Below, one piece after another: positions 6,057 through 7,760 of a stretch of 7,760 nucleotides of DNA; position 1 is the stretch's first letter; each line of letters starts with the position of its first letter. Under the pieces are notes generated by a model. That model was not told the origin of the DNA. It did not search any database and saw only the letters and a program-made list of their open reading frames with translations. Source of the stretch: Opitutia bacterium (GTDB taxonomy: Bacteria > Verrucomicrobiota > Verrucomicrobiia > Opitutales > UBA953); NCBI GenBank assembly GCA_947378845.1, contig CANCLQ010000037.1, forward strand, positions 1 through 7,760. The letters are read 5' to 3'. Position numbers and translations under genes: made by a program.

Positions 6057-6086
6057 AAAAAAGGCCGACGAGTGTCGGCCTTTTTT
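6057..6086 (-). terminator. Rho-independent terminator after ilvC
   Basis: A perfect inverted repeat with GC core GGCCGAC/GTCGGCC, loop GAGT, flanked by six A and six T residues, lies 19 nt past the ilvC stop. In minus-strand RNA it gives a 7-bp GC-rich stem, extendable by A-U pairs, followed by a U tract. It closes the tRNA-Val/ilvN/ilvC segment. Confidence 0.93.
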
Positions 6087-6105
6087 AAGAAAACAAAGTA
6101 ACGAA

Positions 6106-7143
6106 TTACTTCGTGGTGTACTCGGCTTGAGCACCCTTGATGTTGCGCTTTTGCACCCAAGGCATGAGCGAACGGAGGCGTTGGCCGGTCTTCTCGATGG
6201 GGTGATTTTCACCCTTCTTGAGGAGCTTGTTGTAGTTCTTGAGGCCACCCTTGTACTCCTTCACCCATTGCTTGGTGAAAGTGCCGTTTTGGATTTCCTT
6301 GAGAATTTGTTCCATCGCCTTGCGGGAGGATTTGTTGATCACACGAGGACCGCGGGTGATGTCGCCATACTTCGCAGTTTCGGAAATCGAGAAGCGCATG
6401 CCGGAGATACCGGACTCAACCATGAGGTCGACGATGAGTTTCAATTCGTGCAAGCACTCGAAGTAAGCCATCTCAGGCTGGTAACCTGCTTTGACGAGAG
6501 TTTCGAAGCCAACTTTGACGAGCTCGGAAGCACCACCGCAGAGTACGGCTTGTTCGCCGAACAAATCGGTTTCAGTTTCTTCTTTGAAGGTGGTCTTTAT
6601 GACGCCAGCCCGGGTTGAGCCGATACCTTTCGCCCAAGCGAGCGCGGTCTTCGTAGCTTTGCCAGTGATGTCTTGTTGAATAGCGATGAGGGCAGGGACG
6701 CCTTTACCTTCAACATATTGAGCGCGAACAACGTGGCCTGGGCCCTTAGGGGCGACCATAGCGATGTCGACGTTCTTACCAGGCTTGATCAGCTTGTAAT
6801 GAACTGAGAGGCCGTGAATAAAGAGAACGGTCTTTCCGCCCTTGCCGAGATTAGGAGCGATGTCCTTTTCCCAAACGCTGGCCTGCTTCATGTCGGGAAT
6901 GCCGACGAGCATTACGTCTGCACGACGAACGGCTTCGCCCGTCTCATAGACTTTAAAGCCTTTTTTCTTCGCTGCTTCAGCGGACTTCGAGCCTTTGTAG
7001 AGGCCGACAATCACATTGAGTCCGCTGTCACGCAAGTTCATCGCGTGAGAGTGGCCTTGTGAGCCGAAGCCGAGAACGGCGAGGGTTTTATTCTTCAGGA
7101 AACCGAGATCGGCATCCTTGTCTGTGTACACTTTTGCAGGCAT
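6106..7143 (-). CDS. ilvC: Ketol-acid reductoisomerase, class I (short form)
   Basis: Converts 2-acetolactate to 2,3-dihydroxyisovalerate (and the isoleucine homologue) using NADPH and Mg2+; the second common step of valine, leucine and isoleucine synthesis. The 345 residues fit class I. The Rossmann fingerprint GFGSQG is at 25-30, and the cofactor loop after 'VIVGLYKGSKS' has Ser52 and Ser54, suggesting NADPH preference. Catalytic His110 lies in 'HGLSVHY', followed by 'APKGPGHVVR' (131-140). The C-terminal knotted domain supplies the metal ligands Asp193 and Glu197 ('TDLFGEQ'), Glu229 and Glu233 ('ECLHELK'). It starts 15 nt after ilvN and ends at a strong terminator. The leader ends CCTACCTACC, with no Shine-Dalgarno. 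Confidence 0.97.
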   Translation of the reverse strand: MPAKVYTDKDADLGFLKNKTLAVLGFGSQGHSHAMNLRDSGLNVIVGLYKGSKSAEAAKKKGFKVYETGEAVRRADVMLVGIPDMKQASVWEKDIAPNLGKGGKTVLFIHGLSVHYKLIKPGKNVDIAMVAPKGPGHVVRAQYVEGKGVPALIAIQQDITGKATKTALAWAKGIGSTRAGVIKTTFKEETETDLFGEQAVLCGGASELVKVGFETLVKAGYQPEMAYFECLHELKLIVDLMVESGISGMRFSISETAKYGDITRGPRVINKSSRKAMEQILKEIQNGTFTKQWVKEYKGGLKNYNKLLKKGENHPIEKTGQRLRSLMPWVQKRNIKGAQAEYTTK

Positions 7144-7158
7144 GGTAGGTAGGAAAAG

Positions 7159-7671
7159 TTATTTGGTTTTCTTCTTAGGTCCGCGAGGCAAAGCGACCGC
7201 ACCGGTACGAGCGGTTTCAATAATGCCAAACGGACCCACTAAATCGAGGAAGGCAGTGATTTTGGTGACGGTGCCCGTGAACTCGATGACGAGTGAATCT
7301 TGAGCGACGTCGACAACCTTGGCGCGGAATAGGCCAGCGATTTCCAAAATCTCCGTGCGAGTCTTCTTGTTGCACTTCACTTTGCAGAGAATGAGTTCGC
7401 GGGCAACGTGGTCGACTTCATCACGCGAAAAATCGCGGACGGTGATTACGTTGATCAGTTTATCAAGGGCTTTAACGCAGCGATCCAGAGCAGCATCGTC
7501 AGCCACCACAATCGCGGTGATGCGCGAGTAAGCGGGGTTGTGCGTTGGACCCACATTCAGGGTTTCAATATTGAAACCACGACCCGACAACATGCCCGCT
7601 ACGCGAGCCAAGACGCCGAACTTGTTTTCGACGAGGGCGGAGAGCGTATGCTTCTTCTTGGTTTGCGACAT
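7159..7671 (-). CDS. ilvN: Acetolactate synthase, small (regulatory) subunit
   Basis: Regulatory subunit that activates the catalytic IlvB subunit and confers valine feedback inhibition on the first common step of branched-chain amino acid synthesis. From ATG 7671 it has 170 residues, normal for the family. The N-terminal ACT domain (about 8-80) reads 'SALVENKFGVLARVAGMLSGRGFNIETLNVG' in pieces. Gly19 and Asn34 align with Gly14 and Asn29 of E. coli IlvH, residues needed for valine control, so valine sensitivity is expected. The C-terminal ALS_ss_C domain ends 'FGIIETARTGAVAL'. An upstream ATG at 7716 is in frame but lies inside the tRNA, so it is rejected. The gene begins 17 nt after the tRNA 3' end. 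Its usual neighbour ilvB is not between them. Confidence 0.95.
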   Translation of the reverse strand: MSQTKKKHTLSALVENKFGVLARVAGMLSGRGFNIETLNVGPTHNPAYSRITAIVVADDAALDRCVKALDKLINVITVRDFSRDEVDHVARELILCKVKCNKKTRTEILEIAGLFRAKVVDVAQDSLVIEFTGTVTKITAFLDLVGPFGIIETARTGAVALPRGPKKKTK

Positions 7672-7684
7672 GGCGTTGAGGGTT

Positions 7685-7760
<76 letters not shown>

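Noticed and set aside
6127..6618. Long plus-strand open frame opposite ilvC, and similar frames opposite hemD, oppA and ilvN
   Set aside because: These are antisense shadows of well-identified genes, with no domain, start context or promoter of their own.

Overview
All recognisable genes lie on the minus strand, so the window reads right to left. The content is mainly core metabolism: a tRNA-Val, branched-chain amino acid synthesis (ilvN, ilvC), a DUF485/sodium:solute symporter pair, a small unknown membrane protein, tetrapyrrole synthesis (hemC, hemD), trpF, a P-II nitrogen regulator, and the first third of an OppA-type peptide-binding lipoprotein. I see no mobile element, phage gene, CRISPR array or defence system. 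No gene-free stretch exceeds about 120 bp.

The organism is a Gram-negative-type bacterium of moderate GC. None of the start codons has a convincing Shine-Dalgarno sequence, and several leaders are C-rich. The lipoprotein has Gly after the lipobox Cys, which suits an outer-membrane lineage. Protein character, especially the class I IlvC, makes me lean towards Verrucomicrobiota (Opitutia-like). That is recall-based inference, not a search result.

Layout from right to left: (1) 7760-6106 holds tRNA-Val(UAC), then 17 nt later ilvN and 15 nt later ilvC, closed by a strong terminator at 6057-6086. (2) 6048-1118 starts with a good sigma-70-type promoter (6020-6048). It continues with the DUF485 gene, the ActP-like symporter, a small membrane protein, hemC, hemD and trpF. 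Gaps are tiny except for 32-92 nt before the small membrane protein, so this may be one transcript or two. (3) 1093-687 is a single P-II gene with its own near-consensus sigma-54 promoter (1078-1093) and its own terminator (638-661). (4) 569-1 is the 5' part of oppA, which runs off the left edge.

The features most worth a second look are the sigma-54 promoter with an adjacent dyad ahead of the P-II gene, and the tRNA-Val placed directly ahead of valine-synthesis genes. Next come the ATGA-coupled hemD-trpF junction with a divergent TrpF, the 22-bp dyad before the unknown membrane protein, and a recent-looking 39-bp duplication in the symporter. No clearly new multi-gene system is visible.
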